The notes: generated by a model from the sequence alone, not told the origin. A stretch of 64,000 nt of DNA from Novosphingobium sp. 32-60-15 (GCF_002280675.1 NZ_NCEN01000006.1:62001-126000); one strand, 5' to 3'; counted from the stretch's first letter, positions 8,548-17,715 are shown. Numbers and translations: made by a program.

Positions 8548-9078
8548 TTAGCCCGCCAAACGGCCAAGTAGCGAATCGATCACACTCGTCTCGCTCGCTG
8601 CCAAAGCCTCGACTTCCGCCCGCGTCTCACGCACGGCCTTGAAGTCCGCCTCAGCGCCGTCAGCCACGAGATTGCTCGCCTGCACTTCCAGCCGGTCCAG
8701 ATCGGCCAGCGGAAGGCCGAGGCGAGAGCGTGCCGATTCGAGGCCTGCCACTGCCACTGATGCCACCGACCATGCCTCAGCGCCCTTCGCAGCGCCCGCA
8801 GCGGCACTTACCGCGCGGGTCGCGGCAGCTTGGCGCGTGAGAAACATCTCATGTGCCTCGCGCGCAGCAGAGCGCAGGCTGGCAAGCCGCTCTGTCAGGC
8901 CTTCGGAAACGCCCGGTTGGGGGATTGGTGCGGCTTGTGCTGCCCGCGCCGAGGCATAGATATCCTCAGCCGGTCGCCGTGCAAGCGAAGGAAAATCGGA
9001 CCTTGGCGCACAGCCGCCTGAAAGTACGGTGAGACTCGCGATTGCGAGAAGAGCGAGGTGGGGATTGCACTTTGCCAT
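8548..9078 (-). CDS. Hypothetical alanine-rich lipoprotein
   Basis: A 176-residue protein. The start at 9078 gives [11 protein letters not shown] followed by a hydrophobic stretch and a lipobox-like LSGGC (Cys at about 23), so export and lipidation are likely. The mature part is rich in Ala, Glu and Arg and looks helical or coiled-coil. The longer reading upstream to 9183 would hide this signal and was rejected. I recognise no family. It is convergent with moaE and divergent from rplU. Confidence 0.6.
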   Translation of the reverse strand: MAKCNPHLALLAIASLTVLSGGCAPRSDFPSLARRPAEDIYASARAAQAAPIPQPGVSEGLTERLASLRSAAREAHEMFLTRQAAATRAVSAAAGAAKGAEAWSVASVAVAGLESARSRLGLPLADLDRLEVQASNLVADGAEADFKAVRETRAEVEALAASETSVIDSLLGRLAG

Positions 9079-9176
9079 GGCCGCGCCATAGCATGGCTGG
9101 TAAGTCTCGCCAGCGTAACCTTCAGCGATTACCCAGCAGATCTGCATTTTCAGGGCGATCCACGCATCAGTCGGCA

Positions 9177-9205
9177 TTGACACAAGGCGGGGGTTGGATT
9201 ATCCG
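9177..9205 (+). promoter_or_regulatory. Probable rplU–rpmA promoter
   Basis: A perfect TTGACA at 9177-9182 is followed after 17 bases by TATCCG (9200-9205), a weak -10. It lies about 135 bases before rplU and faces the right way. The strong -35 and GC-rich spacer suit a ribosomal protein operon. Confidence 0.5.
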
Positions 9206-9222
9206 CCCCCTTCTTTCCGGGG

Positions 9223-9240
9223 CCCCACATTCGTGCGGGG
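9223..9240 (+). promoter_or_regulatory. UUCG-tetraloop hairpin in the rplU leader
   Basis: CCCCACA (9223-9229) pairs with TGCGGGG (9234-9240) around a TTCG loop, with one A-C mismatch. It would be transcribed from the promoter at 9177 and is about 100 bases before rplU. It could be a site for autogenous control or a stabilising structure; no function is shown. Confidence 0.4.
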
Positions 9241-9338
9241 AAACGGTATGTTGCCCGCTGTCAGCGATTCGCAGGCGTAGGGTGCCTCAAGTGGATCGCC
9301 ATGGGCAACCTTGGCATTTGGAACGGATAGTAGAAACC

Positions 9339-9635
9339 ATGTTCGCAATCGTGCGCACGGGCGGCAAGCAGTATCGGGTTGCCGCCGGAGACAAGATCGC
9401 GGTCGAAAAGCTGGCTGGTGAAGCCGGTGATACGATCACGTTGGGTGATATTCTTCTTGCCGGTGAAGGCGATACCCTCGCTGACGCTGCTGCGATCACG
9501 GTTTCGGCCGAGATCATTGCACAGGCGAAGTCGGAAAAGGTGATCGTTTTCAAGAAGCGTCGCCGTCACAACTATCGTCGCAAGAACGGCCACCGCCAGC
9601 AGATGACCCTGCTGCGCATCCTGTCCGTCGCCTAA
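9339..9635 (+). CDS. rplU: 50S ribosomal protein L21
   Basis: A 98-residue L21. The N-terminus [14 protein letters not shown] is diagnostic, as is the basic C-terminal [16 protein letters not shown] segment that binds 23S rRNA. The upstream open frame to 9042 is only an extension. Length is slightly below the usual 102-103 residues. It is followed by rpmA after 24 bases, the usual pair. Confidence 0.97.
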   Translation: MFAIVRTGGKQYRVAAGDKIAVEKLAGEAGDTITLGDILLAGEGDTLADAAAITVSAEIIAQAKSEKVIVFKKRRRHNYRRKNGHRQQMTLLRILSVA

Positions 9636-9659
9636 GCGAACAGTTCGGAGTTATTCGAG

Positions 9660-9929
9660 ATGGCACATAAGAAAGCAGGCGGCTCTTCGCGCAACGGTCG
9701 CGACTCAGCAGGCCGCCGCCTTGGCGTTAAGAAGTTCGGCGGTCAGGAAGTGATCGGCGGCAACATCATCATCCGTCAGCGCGGCACCCGCGTATATCCA
9801 GGCGTCAACGTCGGTATGGGCAAGGATCACACCCTGTTCGCACTGACCGAAGGTCGCGTGCGTTTCCACGGTGGCAAGCTTGACCGCAAATATGTTTCGG
9901 TCGACGTGATGGCGCAAGCAGCAGAATAA
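9660..9929 (+). CDS. rpmA: 50S ribosomal protein L27
   Basis: An 89-residue L27 near the peptidyl-transferase centre. It starts [16 protein letters not shown], the classic N-terminus without a cleavable extension, and has the conserved IIRQRGT and GxDHTLFAL regions. GGAG lies upstream. A terminator hairpin follows at 9995. Confidence 0.98.
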   Translation: MAHKKAGGSSRNGRDSAGRRLGVKKFGGQEVIGGNIIIRQRGTRVYPGVNVGMGKDHTLFALTEGRVRFHGGKLDRKYVSVDVMAQAAE

Positions 9930-9970
9930 CCGGATGGTCGTTCAAAGGGCCGTCCCGATGGGGTGGCCCC

Positions 9971-10027
9971 GCCAATCGTTGCTGATTGGCCGATAGAGGG
10001 AGAGGGCCCAGCCCGTCTCCCTCTTTT
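9971..10027 (+). terminator. Tandem hairpins and terminator after rpmA
   Basis: A first perfect 7-bp hairpin (GCCAATC 9971-9977 with GATTGGC 9984-9990) is followed by a rho-independent terminator. There AGAGGGAGA (9995-10003) pairs with TCTCCCTCT (10016-10024) and a T run follows. It ends the rplU–rpmA transcript before the acetyltransferase gene. Confidence 0.8.
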
Positions 10028-10161
10028 CATGTCTCCCTCAGACTCACATGCCACAGCGCCCTGACGCGATTAAAAATCGTTTGGGCGCAAGGCGCAACAT
10101 GGCTGTCACTTCAATCGCTTAACGGCGCTGAGAGGTGAGGGGCCGAGGTTAGGAGACTGAG

Positions 10162-10737
10162 ATGTTCATTCGCAGCGAACGGCTGTTCCTGCGGCCCAGC
10201 TGGCCGGAAGACTGGGCCGAGCTTCACGCATTGCTCGACGACGAAGCTATTGTCCGCAACCTTGCGTGCGCGCCGTGGCCTTATGGTCCGGACGAAGCCC
10301 GCAGTTTTGCCGCCAGCGCTCAGGGCATGCGTCATCCACAGTTTTTTGTTACGCTCCCCGGTGCAACTGGTACGCGGCTGATCGGCTGCGCCGGTCTGGC
10401 TGAAGAGGATGGCGAAACCGTGATCGGCTATTGGATCGCGCGCCAGCATTGGAACAACGGTTATGCCACTGAAGCGGTCCGCGCGCTGCTCTCTCTGGCG
10501 CCAACGCTTGGCCATCGGCGTATTGTCGGTCGCCATTTCATAGATAATGCAGCATCAGCCCGGGTTTTGTCGAAGATCGGCTTTCGCCCGACCGGAGAGA
10601 TTCGCTTGAGGCGCAGCGCTGCCCGGCCCCAAGCCGAACCGACTGTGATGCATGCGATTGATTTATGTCCGGCAACGCAAAGCGACGGGCCGGAAGATGG
10701 CGGGTTCAATCCGATGCGAACCTTGCGCGCGGCGTAA
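10162..10737 (+). CDS. GNAT family N-acetyltransferase, RimJ/RimL-like
   Basis: A 191-residue acetyltransferase starting at an ATG preceded by AGGAGA with good spacing. The RLFLRPSWPED N-terminus and the IGYWIARQHWNNGYATEAV acetyl-CoA-binding region are typical of the RimJ group, which acetylates protein N-termini or small amines. The NxAS-x-RVLSKIGF motif near residues 133-146 also fits. A GNAT gene after rpmA is common in alphaproteobacteria, where obgE usually follows; here it does not. Substrate unknown. Confidence 0.8.
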   Translation: MFIRSERLFLRPSWPEDWAELHALLDDEAIVRNLACAPWPYGPDEARSFAASAQGMRHPQFFVTLPGATGTRLIGCAGLAEEDGETVIGYWIARQHWNNGYATEAVRALLSLAPTLGHRRIVGRHFIDNAASARVLSKIGFRPTGEIRLRRSAARPQAEPTVMHAIDLCPATQSDGPEDGGFNPMRTLRAA

Positions 10738-11054
10738 AAGAGCAACAACTCACCCTGCGCGCAAGCGGGGTGGGCGCTGCAGCGCTCCGAAAACAGCGTT
10801 GCAGGTTTCACGCAGAGACGCGGAGAAGAAGTTGAGGCGCAGAGATGTCAGGCCGGGCCGCAAGGCCACCTGAAAATCCAGCCTCGCACCAACCGCGACG
10901 TTCTGGTCCGGAAAGCGGCTTCGCCATCAAACCTGCCCCCTTTGCGGCTCCACTTCTTCTCTGCGTCTCTGCGTAAGACCCTCAAGTCCCGCGGGCGAAA
11001 TCAGTCGCAGCAAGGAAGGCACAAAGTACCGACCGCCGATACGACCTCTCGCAA
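10738..11054. other. Gene-free stretch with an imperfect inverted repeat
   Basis: No supportable gene lies in these 317 bases. They contain a long inverted repeat with arms at 10811-10836 and 10947-10972, described separately. The rest has no clear promoter or terminator. Confidence 0.6.
10811..10972. repeat. Imperfect inverted repeat of the ACGCAGAGACGCAGAGAAG type
   Basis: CGCAGAGACGCGGAGAAGAAG (from 10811) reappears inverted as CTTCTTCTCTGCGTCTCTGCG ending at 10972, with one or two mismatches over about 25 bases and about 110 bases between the arms. Similar CGCAGAGA-rich units are scattered in many bacterial genomes as non-coding repeats. No transposase is nearby. Confidence 0.6.
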
Positions 11055-11939
11055 CTATCGCCCCATCACCGCGTCGGGAAATTCGCTGTCCATCTTGGCG
11101 ATCAGCGCCCGGTCATCATGCTGCCACGGATGGAAGCCGGGCATGAAATAGCTGAGCCATGCGGGGAATACGCGGCGTACAACGCCCGGCTTCCAGAGCA
11201 AATAGGCTGCCAGACGCCACTTCCACTTTGCCCCGGTCAGACCGTCCTGCGCCAGCAGATCCAGCGTATCTTCAACGCGATGGGTGAAGAAGTTCTTGGT
11301 CACGATCACCATCATCAGCGATTTGACCTTCCAGCGCTTGAACCGGCTCCAGCCCCGGGTTGCATGCAGCCAGGTGTCATATGCCACACCCTTGTGCTCG
11401 ATTTCCTCCATCGCATGCCAGCGCCACATATTGGCGGCTTCCTGTTCGGCTCCGGCGAAGTGAGCGGGGTTGGCGAGGAATTCGTGCGCCATCATCGCGG
11501 TATAATGTTCCAGCGCCATCGTGGCGGCCAGATTGACGATGACCGGACGATCCTTGGTCAGGGCCAGCATTTCTTCGACGCGCTTGTCGATCTTGGCGAT
11601 GTCATAGCCCGCCGCTTCGGCCATGCGGTTGAATGCGACATGTTCGCGCGTGTGATTGATTTCCTGTTTGATGAAGGCGCGAATCTCGGCCTCCAACTTG
11701 GGCGGCGCTCCATCGCGGTGGGCCTTGACCGATTCGATGAAGAACGCCTCGCCCCGGGGGAACGTTGCAGACAGCGCGTTGTGCCATGCTGTTGCCACGG
11801 GATCGTTGTTCAGCCACCAACGTCCGGGGGGCGCGTTGCGGCCAAACCGGCGGTCACGGATCGTGATCGTCAGGTCATGAGGCGTGGGCACCGTCTTGCC
11901 GGAAGCTGCGGTGCGCTCTAGGGCGATAGCGGGGGTCAT
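11055..11939 (-). CDS. Metal-dependent hydrolase family protein (PF10118-like)
   Basis: A 294-residue protein with the metal-ligand pattern of the predicted metal-dependent hydrolases, close to ferritin-like folds: EINHTREH, MALEHYTAMMAHEFL and WHAMEEIEHKGVAYD supply Glu and His residues in a helical bundle. The C-terminus has the family-typical PGFHPW. The start is ATG 11939 (alternative 11948); a much longer frame upstream is antisense to the regulator. It is divergent from a TetR gene and has a strong promoter that overlaps that gene's start. The substrate is unknown. Confidence 0.75.
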   Translation of the reverse strand: MTPAIALERTAASGKTVPTPHDLTITIRDRRFGRNAPPGRWWLNNDPVATAWHNALSATFPRGEAFFIESVKAHRDGAPPKLEAEIRAFIKQEINHTREHVAFNRMAEAAGYDIAKIDKRVEEMLALTKDRPVIVNLAATMALEHYTAMMAHEFLANPAHFAGAEQEAANMWRWHAMEEIEHKGVAYDTWLHATRGWSRFKRWKVKSLMMVIVTKNFFTHRVEDTLDLLAQDGLTGAKWKWRLAAYLLWKPGVVRRVFPAWLSYFMPGFHPWQHDDRALIAKMDSEFPDAVMGR

Positions 11940-11954
11940 GGCTGTCATGAGCGA

Positions 11955-11983
11955 TAATTTAGGCGTGCTTACACCAATGTCAA
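11955..11983 (-). promoter_or_regulatory. Promoter of the metal-dependent hydrolase gene
   Basis: On the minus strand TTGACA (11983-11978) is a perfect -35. TAAATTAT follows at 16-18 base spacing as the -10 region. The start of transcription would fall close to ATG 11948/11939, giving a very short leader. The -35 overlaps the ATG of the divergent TetR gene, a natural position for repression by that regulator. Confidence 0.55.
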
Positions 11984-12564
11984 TAAGGAAGCGTCTTCCG
12001 CCCGAAGAAAGCCGTATGGCTGCGCTTGAAGCCGCGCGCGGACTGTTGGTGGAAACCGGGCCGCAAGCGGTGACGCTTAAAGCCGTGGCCGGACGAATCG
12101 GGCGTACGCACGCGAACCTGCTACACCACTTCGGATCAGCGTCCGGTCTACAAAAGGCTCTGGCAAAACACTTAGCAGAAACCATCTGCGCCACGATTCG
12201 CGAAGCCGTGATTGCCAGCCGTTCTGGCATTGGCAGCCCGCGCGACGTCGTTGACCTGACGTTTGACGCCTTCGGGAAAGAGGGTGCTGGCGCACTTACC
12301 TCGTGGATGCTGCTTTCGGGCAATGAAGACGCGCTCGACCCCATCGTTGATACGATTCATGATCTGGTGGTCGATCTGGACGAATATGGATCGGATACCC
12401 AGCGCAGCAACACTTTGGCGCTTGTCCTCATGGCACTGGGTGATGCGTTGATGGGTGGCCCATTGGCAGGCGCACTTAACCTGCCGCGCGAGGCCGGGCG
12501 CGATCGCGCCGAAAAAATGCTGGTTGAAGGTATGCAGGCCGCCCCGATCATTCCTGAGGGGTAA
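11977..12564 (+). CDS. TetR family transcriptional regulator
   Basis: A 195-residue regulator with an N-terminal helix-turn-helix: ARGLLVETGPQAVTLKAVAG and then RIGRTHANLLHHFGSASGL, where TetR proteins have the recognition helix. The C-terminal ligand domain is not assignable to a subgroup. I use ATG 11977, which suits the usual short arm before the HTH; in-frame ATGs at 11947 and 11938 overlap the hydrolase promoter. It probably controls the divergent hydrolase gene. Its 3' end overlaps ygfZ by 17 bases on the opposite strand. Confidence 0.85.
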   Translation: MSIRKRLPPEESRMAALEAARGLLVETGPQAVTLKAVAGRIGRTHANLLHHFGSASGLQKALAKHLAETICATIREAVIASRSGIGSPRDVVDLTFDAFGKEGAGALTSWMLLSGNEDALDPIVDTIHDLVVDLDEYGSDTQRSNTLALVLMALGDALMGGPLAGALNLPREAGRDRAEKMLVEGMQAAPIIPEG

Positions 12565-13273
12565 GGTCCATCCATGCAGGCGCAAGATCGGCGGGTATAG
12601 CGTCAACTCGCCGGTGATCCACCGCCAATCCCAATGCTGGATAGGCAACGCGCCGTCGCGATTCGTCTGAACGCTCCAGTGGCACCACCAGCAAGCGCCG
12701 GTTGACCTTCTGCCGCCAGTTCATCCGGGCGGTGTTTTCCTGGCCGACATAGCAGCCCTTGGTGAAGCTGACCCCGTTCAGATCGACCGCGTTGCATTCC
12801 AGCCACAACACGTCGCCCAGTTCGGCCTGCCCTTCGGTAACGCCAAGAGACAAGCGGTGCGCGGTCCAGGCGTCATCGGCTGGCGTGTCCGAATTACTCA
12901 CCGGAGCGATCCAGCGCTGCCCCAGCGCGGCAAGCCGTGGGTCGCGCGCGCCGGCATCGCCCATGTGATTCGCCCAATGCACTGCCAGATCATCTGCCCG
13001 CGCGATGCCGATTTTCCGGCGCAGGCGGTACAGTGTCAGCCGCTTGGCCAAGGCATCTGCAGCGCTCGCCTCACAATCCAGCAGCAAGCCATCCCCGTCC
13101 GGCCACACCAGAAAATCGAACAGCACTTTGCCTTGGGGTGAAAGCAGCCCGGCCCAGACGGGCAAAACGCCCTTCACGTCATTGGTCACCAGCCCTTGCA
13201 AGAACGCGGCCACGTCCTCTGCGGGATATTCGGGGGAAAGGCGGATCAGCGCGCGCTCGAAAAGACGGGTCAT
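12548..13273 (-). CDS. ygfZ: Folate-binding protein YgfZ
   Basis: A 241-residue member of the YgfZ/IBA57 family, which uses tetrahydrofolate and helps assemble or repair [4Fe-4S] clusters. The diagnostic KGCYVGQE motif with its essential cysteine is at 172-179 (Cys174). The N-terminal part resembles GcvT aminomethyltransferase (FLQGLVTNDV). Divergent from pyrC with 38 bases between starts. Confidence 0.92.
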   Translation of the reverse strand: MTRLFERALIRLSPEYPAEDVAAFLQGLVTNDVKGVLPVWAGLLSPQGKVLFDFLVWPDGDGLLLDCEASAADALAKRLTLYRLRRKIGIARADDLAVHWANHMGDAGARDPRLAALGQRWIAPVSNSDTPADDAWTAHRLSLGVTEGQAELGDVLWLECNAVDLNGVSFTKGCYVGQENTARMNWRQKVNRRLLVVPLERSDESRRRVAYPALGLAVDHRRVDAIPADLAPAWMDLTPQE

Positions 13274-13311
13274 GGCTGGAACATAGGAAGCCGCACCGCT
13301 AAGGGGAAGGG

Positions 13312-14346
13312 ATGACTGAAACGCTGACGATCCGCCGCCCCGATGATTGGCACGTACACTTGCGCGACAATGGCCTGCTTAAAGGCGTTGTCCCGTACAC
13401 GGCGCGCCAGTTTGCCCGCGCCATCGTCATGCCCAATCTGTCGCCGCCGATGACGGACGTTGCCGGTGTCGCCGCTTATCGGGATCGGATTCTTGCCGCA
13501 CGGCCTGAAGGCAGCGATTTTACGCCGCTGATGACGCTGTACCTGACCGATGGCACTGATCCTGCCGAAGTGGAACGCGGCTTTGCATCGGGCACGTTCG
13601 TTGCCGCCAAGCTTTACCCCGCCCACGCCACCACCGGTTCGGCCCATGGGGTGACGGACATCCGCAACATCTATCCGGTGCTGGAAAAGATGCAGGCCAT
13701 TGGCATGCCGCTGCTGATTCACGGTGAAGTAACCGACAATCACGTCGATATATTTGACCGCGAAGCCGTGTTCATCGAACGGACGTTGTTGCGTCTTGTG
13801 GCCGATATGCCCGCGCTCAAAATCGTGTTTGAACATATCACCACGCAAGAAGCGGCGGATTTCGTCGAAGGTTCAGGCGAGACAATTGCCGCGACGATCA
13901 CCCCGCAGCACTTGCACATCAACCGCAACGCCATGCTGGTTGGCGGGATCCGTCCCCACGCATTCTGCCTGCCCGTGGCCAAGCGTGAAAAGCACCGTCT
14001 GGCCCTGCGCAAACTTGCTACTTCAGGATCATCCCGCGTCTTTCTCGGCACGGATACCGCGCCCCATGCCAAGCATTTGAAAGAAGCGTCGTGCGGCTGC
14101 GCGGGGATATTCAACGCGCCCTATGCGCTTGAAAGCTATGTCACTGTCTTTGACGATGAAGGCGCGCTCGACAAATTCGAAGCTTTTGCCTCGCTCAATG
14201 GCCCGGCGTTTTATGGCTTGCCGGTGAATGACGCGACGATCACCCTTGAGAAAGCGCCGATCACCGTGCCAGATACCGTGGACGCCAACGGCACCATCAT
14301 CGTGCCGTTCCATGCGGGCGAAACGCTACGCTGGCGCTTGGCCTGA
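13312..14346 (+). CDS. pyrC: Dihydroorotase, class II
   Basis: A 344-residue zinc amidohydrolase that interconverts carbamoyl-aspartate and dihydroorotate in pyrimidine synthesis. [10 protein letters not shown] at 11-20 provides the first two metal histidines (His14, His16). The AAKLYPAH segment holds the carboxylated lysine (Lys100). FLGTDTAPH supplies the catalytic Asp. Length matches the E. coli type. The 3' end overlaps rarD by 21 bases. Confidence 0.97.
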   Translation: MTETLTIRRPDDWHVHLRDNGLLKGVVPYTARQFARAIVMPNLSPPMTDVAGVAAYRDRILAARPEGSDFTPLMTLYLTDGTDPAEVERGFASGTFVAAKLYPAHATTGSAHGVTDIRNIYPVLEKMQAIGMPLLIHGEVTDNHVDIFDREAVFIERTLLRLVADMPALKIVFEHITTQEAADFVEGSGETIAATITPQHLHINRNAMLVGGIRPHAFCLPVAKREKHRLALRKLATSGSSRVFLGTDTAPHAKHLKEASCGCAGIFNAPYALESYVTVFDDEGALDKFEAFASLNGPAFYGLPVNDATITLEKAPITVPDTVDANGTIIVPFHAGETLRWRLA

Positions 14347-15219
14347 ACGGCGCAGCATGTCCCAACTGTAAAGCGCGATTGCTGCCCAGATCAGCGCAAA
14401 ACACGCCAGCCGTGTGTTATCCAGCGTTTCGCCAAACACGGTCAGGCCCAGAACGAAGCTGATCGTGGGCGCAAGAAACTGAACAAAGCCAAGCGTCGAC
14501 AATGGCATAGCGCGTGCTGCGACAGCAAACAGCAGCAGCGGGACTGCTGTGGCTATCCCGGATGCCAGTAACAGCAACGTGTCCGAATCATCTTTGCCAA
14601 GGCTTGAACCTTGCGGCGATTCTGACGCCAGAAAGACGATCATGATCGCGGGCAAAAGGAGCAGTGCAGTCTCAACGGTCAAACCGGGGACGGAACTGAC
14701 CGGGGCTTGCTTGCGCACAAATCCGTAAAACGCAAAAGTGAATGCAAGCGACAGGGCGATTGCCAAAGTGTCGAGGGCGCCAGCCAGCAACAGCGCAATA
14801 CCAAGCCCGGCCAGTGCTACGGCGGCCCATTGCACCCGGCTCAACCGCTCGCCCAGAAGCATCGTGCCCAACAGCACATTGATGAGCGGATTGATGTAAT
14901 AGCCAAGGCTTGTCGCCAGCACGTGGCCGCTGTTGATTGCCATCACATAGATCAGCCAATTCGCACCGATCAGCCCCGCGCTTAATGCCAACTGCCCAAG
15001 CACGCGGGGATTTTTCAAGGCGGCAAAGACTTCGGCGGCCTGCTTTCGCACGGCAATGATCACAAGGCAGACGGGCACTGTGAACACCACGCGCCAGCCG
15101 ACCAGTTCGAAGGGTGGTACGGCATGCAATGCCCGAAAATACAGCGGGAGCAGGCCCCAACAGACATAGGCTGCGATCGCGGCTGTCAATCCGCGTCGCA
15201 ATGCGGGCGTATGGTTCAT
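14326..15219 (-). CDS. rarD: EamA-family transporter RarD
   Basis: A 297-residue membrane protein with about ten hydrophobic segments in two EamA repeats. [14 protein letters not shown] near the N-terminus and [13 protein letters not shown] match the RarD subgroup (predicted permeases, formerly linked to chloramphenicol sensitivity). The start at 15219 ([10 protein letters not shown]) is preferred to an upstream one at 15270. Substrate unknown. Convergent with pyrC. Confidence 0.88.
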   Translation of the reverse strand: MNHTPALRRGLTAAIAAYVCWGLLPLYFRALHAVPPFELVGWRVVFTVPVCLVIIAVRKQAAEVFAALKNPRVLGQLALSAGLIGANWLIYVMAINSGHVLATSLGYYINPLINVLLGTMLLGERLSRVQWAAVALAGLGIALLLAGALDTLAIALSLAFTFAFYGFVRKQAPVSSVPGLTVETALLLLPAIMIVFLASESPQGSSLGKDDSDTLLLLASGIATAVPLLLFAVAARAMPLSTLGFVQFLAPTISFVLGLTVFGETLDNTRLACFALIWAAIALYSWDMLRRSGQAPA

Positions 15220-15423
15220 AATTCTGCCTTGGCAGCATCGCAGAGACACGCCAAGCCCCTTTGCAAACACGATTTGTCGCTACTAGCGCTCGCTTTATCG
15301 CAATTTCCAATTCTGACGCTTCGGTTGCGGATCGTTCAGGTTGCGACGCGTAAACATGAACCAACGAAAGCTTCAGGACGATCTCGGACAGCCCGGTGCG
15401 TCCTCAATAAGAGGAGAAGGCCC

Positions 15424-15858
15424 ATGTTCAATCTCAAGAATGCAGCCCTCGCATTGATCGCAGTCTCGACTGTTGCAACCGCTGTTCCTGCTGTTGCCGC
15501 CACGGCTTCGCACGGCCCATCGGCAGTCGTTGCCACCCAATGGCAGGGCTGGGATGATGATCGCTACGAAGGTCGCCGGGATTGGCGTGATGGCCGCCGC
15601 GATAACCGTCGCGATTGGCGCAATGATCGCCGTGACTGGCGCGGTGATCGTGCATCGTGGCGGGGCAATGATGGCCGCGACTACTGCCGCCGCTCGGATG
15701 GCACCACGGGCTTGCTGGTCGGTGGCGCAGCGGGGGCCTTGCTGGGCCGCGAAGTAGCAGGCCGTCGCGGTGATCGCACGCTTGGCGCCGTTCTGGGCGC
15801 TGCCGGTGGCGCGCTGCTCGGTCGTGAAGTTGACCGTGGCGGATCACGCTGCCGCTAA
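15424..15858 (+). CDS. Secreted glycine-zipper protein with Arg/Asp-rich linker
   Basis: A 144-residue protein preceded by a strong AGGAGAAGG site. A signal peptide runs to about AVAA (26). Next is a linker with repeated DWR/DRR units (about 45-80), then a double glycine zipper in which LLVGGAAGALLGREVAG is echoed by LGAVLGAAGGALLGREVD. This matches the glycine-zipper 2TM (Rick_17kDa-like) family of outer-envelope proteins. The linker is strongly charged and may bind anionic surface polymers (inference). A strong terminator follows. Confidence 0.8.
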   Translation: MFNLKNAALALIAVSTVATAVPAVAATASHGPSAVVATQWQGWDDDRYEGRRDWRDGRRDNRRDWRNDRRDWRGDRASWRGNDGRDYCRRSDGTTGLLVGGAAGALLGREVAGRRGDRTLGAVLGAAGGALLGREVDRGGSRCR

Positions 15859-15899
15859 ACCGGATCAGCCACCCTTCGGGTCGTATCGCAGGGTCGGTC

Positions 15900-15936
15900 A
15901 AGGAGCGCTTTCTCTAAGGGAAAGCGCTCCTTTTTA
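15900..15936 (+). terminator. Strong rho-independent terminator
   Basis: AGGAGCGCTTTC (15901-15912) pairs with GAAAGCGCTCCT (15920-15931) and a T run follows. It lies 42 bases past the glycine-zipper gene and just before the small lipoprotein gene. Confidence 0.92.
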
Positions 15937-15964
15937 TTAACCATACTTGCGGTAATACTGTCGC

Positions 15965-16195
15965 ATGATTTTGCCGCGCTTGATCTTGCTGATGCTTATG
16001 CTGTCATTGGCGGCGTGTGGCGCGGCACCTGCCCAGCAAGATGGCGAGGCGCTTGACCCTGTGATGGCCGAGGCTTTGGAAGGGCAATTGCTGGTTGATC
16101 CTGACCTTACCCAGCAAAACATGCGCAATATGGCAGTGATTCCCGGCGGTCCGGTTGATCCGGCTCTGCCGTTCCCCAATCCCGCGGAAAAGTAG
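15965..16195 (+). CDS. Small hypothetical lipoprotein
   Basis: A 76-residue protein with a hydrophobic signal and a clear lipobox LAAC (Cys18). The mature part, of about 58 residues, is acidic and proline-rich and ends in PFPNPAEK. No family recognised. It stands alone after a terminator and converges with astD. Likely a membrane-anchored periplasmic protein. Confidence 0.65.
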   Translation: MILPRLILLMLMLSLAACGAAPAQQDGEALDPVMAEALEGQLLVDPDLTQQNMRNMAVIPGGPVDPALPFPNPAEK

Positions 16196-16214
16196 GGCGT
16201 AGAGTCAGGGCTTG

Positions 16215-17630
16215 CTAATCACTGCGCAGCCCAACGCCGATGCTGGCGCGCGGTTGGTCCATCTCGGTTGATGCCACCGGATAGGCGCAGTAATCAGCCG
16301 CGTAAAAGGCGCTTGGCCGGTGATTGCCGGACAAGCCCACGCCGCCAAACGGCGCGCCTGAACTTGCGCCATTGGTGGGGCGGTTCCAGTTAATCACGCC
16401 TGCACGGATGTTTGCCCAAAAGCGGTTGTAATCCTGCGGTGTGCCGCCAATCAACGATGCGGACAGGCCAAAGCGGGTGCTGTTCGCCTCGGCAATCGCT
16501 TCGTCAAAATCGTTCACTTTGACCACTTGGAGCAGTGGGCCAAACAGTTCCACGTCGGGCCGATCTGCTACGCCCGTCACATCGATGATGGCAGGCGACA
16601 GGAACGGCAAATCATCACGCAAGCGCACCATATGCTTGATCGGGCGGCCGCCTGACGACAGCAGATAGACGAAGCTTTCGGTCAGGCCATCGGCGGTGCG
16701 GTTGTCAATTACCGGCCCCATGTATGGCGGCGGATCGTCAAACGGTGCGCCAACAATGATGCGATCGGCCAGGCGTTTTACCCCGTCGATCACTTCATCA
16801 TAGATCGATTCCTTGACGATCAACCGGCGCGCGGCGGTGCAGCGCTGGCCCGCGCTGGTGAAGGACGATTGCGCAATCAGCGACACCGCGTCCTGCATTT
16901 TGGGTGTGTCCCACATCACAATGGGATTGTTGCCGCCCATTTCCAGCGCAACCATTTTGCCGGGATTGCCTGCCAGTTTGCGATTGATCGCGATTCCGGC
17001 ATGAGCAGATCCGGTGAACAAAACGCCGTCCACTCCTTCATGCGTAACCAGTTCCTGTCCTGTATCAGGACCGCCGATCAGCATTTGCACCACCGCCGCT
17101 GAAATCCCGGCGCGATTGAAGCACAAGGCCAGTAGTTCACCCGTTGCCGGCGTCTTTTCCGAAGGTTTGAACACCACCACGTTGCCGGCAATCAGGGCCG
17201 GCACGATATGGCCATTGGGCAGATGCGCGGGGAAATTGTACGGCCCCAGCACAGCCATTACGCCATGTGGTTTGTGACGCAGGGCCGATGTGCCCTGCAA
17301 TGCGGAATCCAGTTTGCGTTGCGATGTGCGTTCCGCATAAGCGCGGATGGAAATCTCGACCTTGTTGATGACGCTTTCAACTTCGGTGCGCGCCTCCCAC
17401 ATCGGTTTGCCGGTTTCGCGCGCGATCATCTCGGCCAACTTGTCCGATTCTTTGCGCACTTCGTTGGCGAACCGCCGCACAAGTTCGATTCGCGTGGCAA
17501 GCGGTTGGGCCGCCCATGCAGGCCAGGCTCGCCGCGCGCGCGCTACCACATCGTCGACATCGCCGACCTTGCCGCGCCACATTTCCTCGCCGGTGGCGGG
17601 TTCGTAAGATATGATTTCGGCAACTGCCAC
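16215..17630 (-). CDS. astD: N-succinylglutamate 5-semialdehyde dehydrogenase
   Basis: A 471-residue aldehyde dehydrogenase. GPYNFPAHLPNGHIVPALIA (129-148) is diagnostic of AstD, which oxidises N-succinylglutamate semialdehyde in arginine catabolism. The catalytic Cys264 is in GQRCTAARR and the general base Glu230 in ALEMGGNNP. No other ast genes (astA, astB, astC, astE) lie in the window, so the gene stands alone here. A palindrome upstream may be its operator. Confidence 0.85.
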   Translation of the reverse strand: MAVAEIISYEPATGEEMWRGKVGDVDDVVARARRAWPAWAAQPLATRIELVRRFANEVRKESDKLAEMIARETGKPMWEARTEVESVINKVEISIRAYAERTSQRKLDSALQGTSALRHKPHGVMAVLGPYNFPAHLPNGHIVPALIAGNVVVFKPSEKTPATGELLALCFNRAGISAAVVQMLIGGPDTGQELVTHEGVDGVLFTGSAHAGIAINRKLAGNPGKMVALEMGGNNPIVMWDTPKMQDAVSLIAQSSFTSAGQRCTAARRLIVKESIYDEVIDGVKRLADRIIVGAPFDDPPPYMGPVIDNRTADGLTESFVYLLSSGGRPIKHMVRLRDDLPFLSPAIIDVTGVADRPDVELFGPLLQVVKVNDFDEAIAEANSTRFGLSASLIGGTPQDYNRFWANIRAGVINWNRPTNGASSGAPFGGVGLSGNHRPSAFYAADYCAYPVASTEMDQPRASIGVGLRSD

Positions 17631-17715
17631 AGATCAGCCTGTCTTTTTGCTTGGTTCGTCGGGCTTGTAACACAAATCCTTAACGCGGCTTTTAAACACT
17701 TTGCATTGCAATTAG

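Noticed and set aside
11118..11921. Long open frame on the plus strand opposite the metal-dependent hydrolase
   Set aside because: It is antisense to a clearly conserved coding region, has no family motif and no ribosome-binding site.
11940..12344. Upstream extension of the hydrolase frame on the minus strand
   Set aside because: It runs antisense through the TetR gene and is low-complexity; the promoter at 11955-11983 falls inside it.
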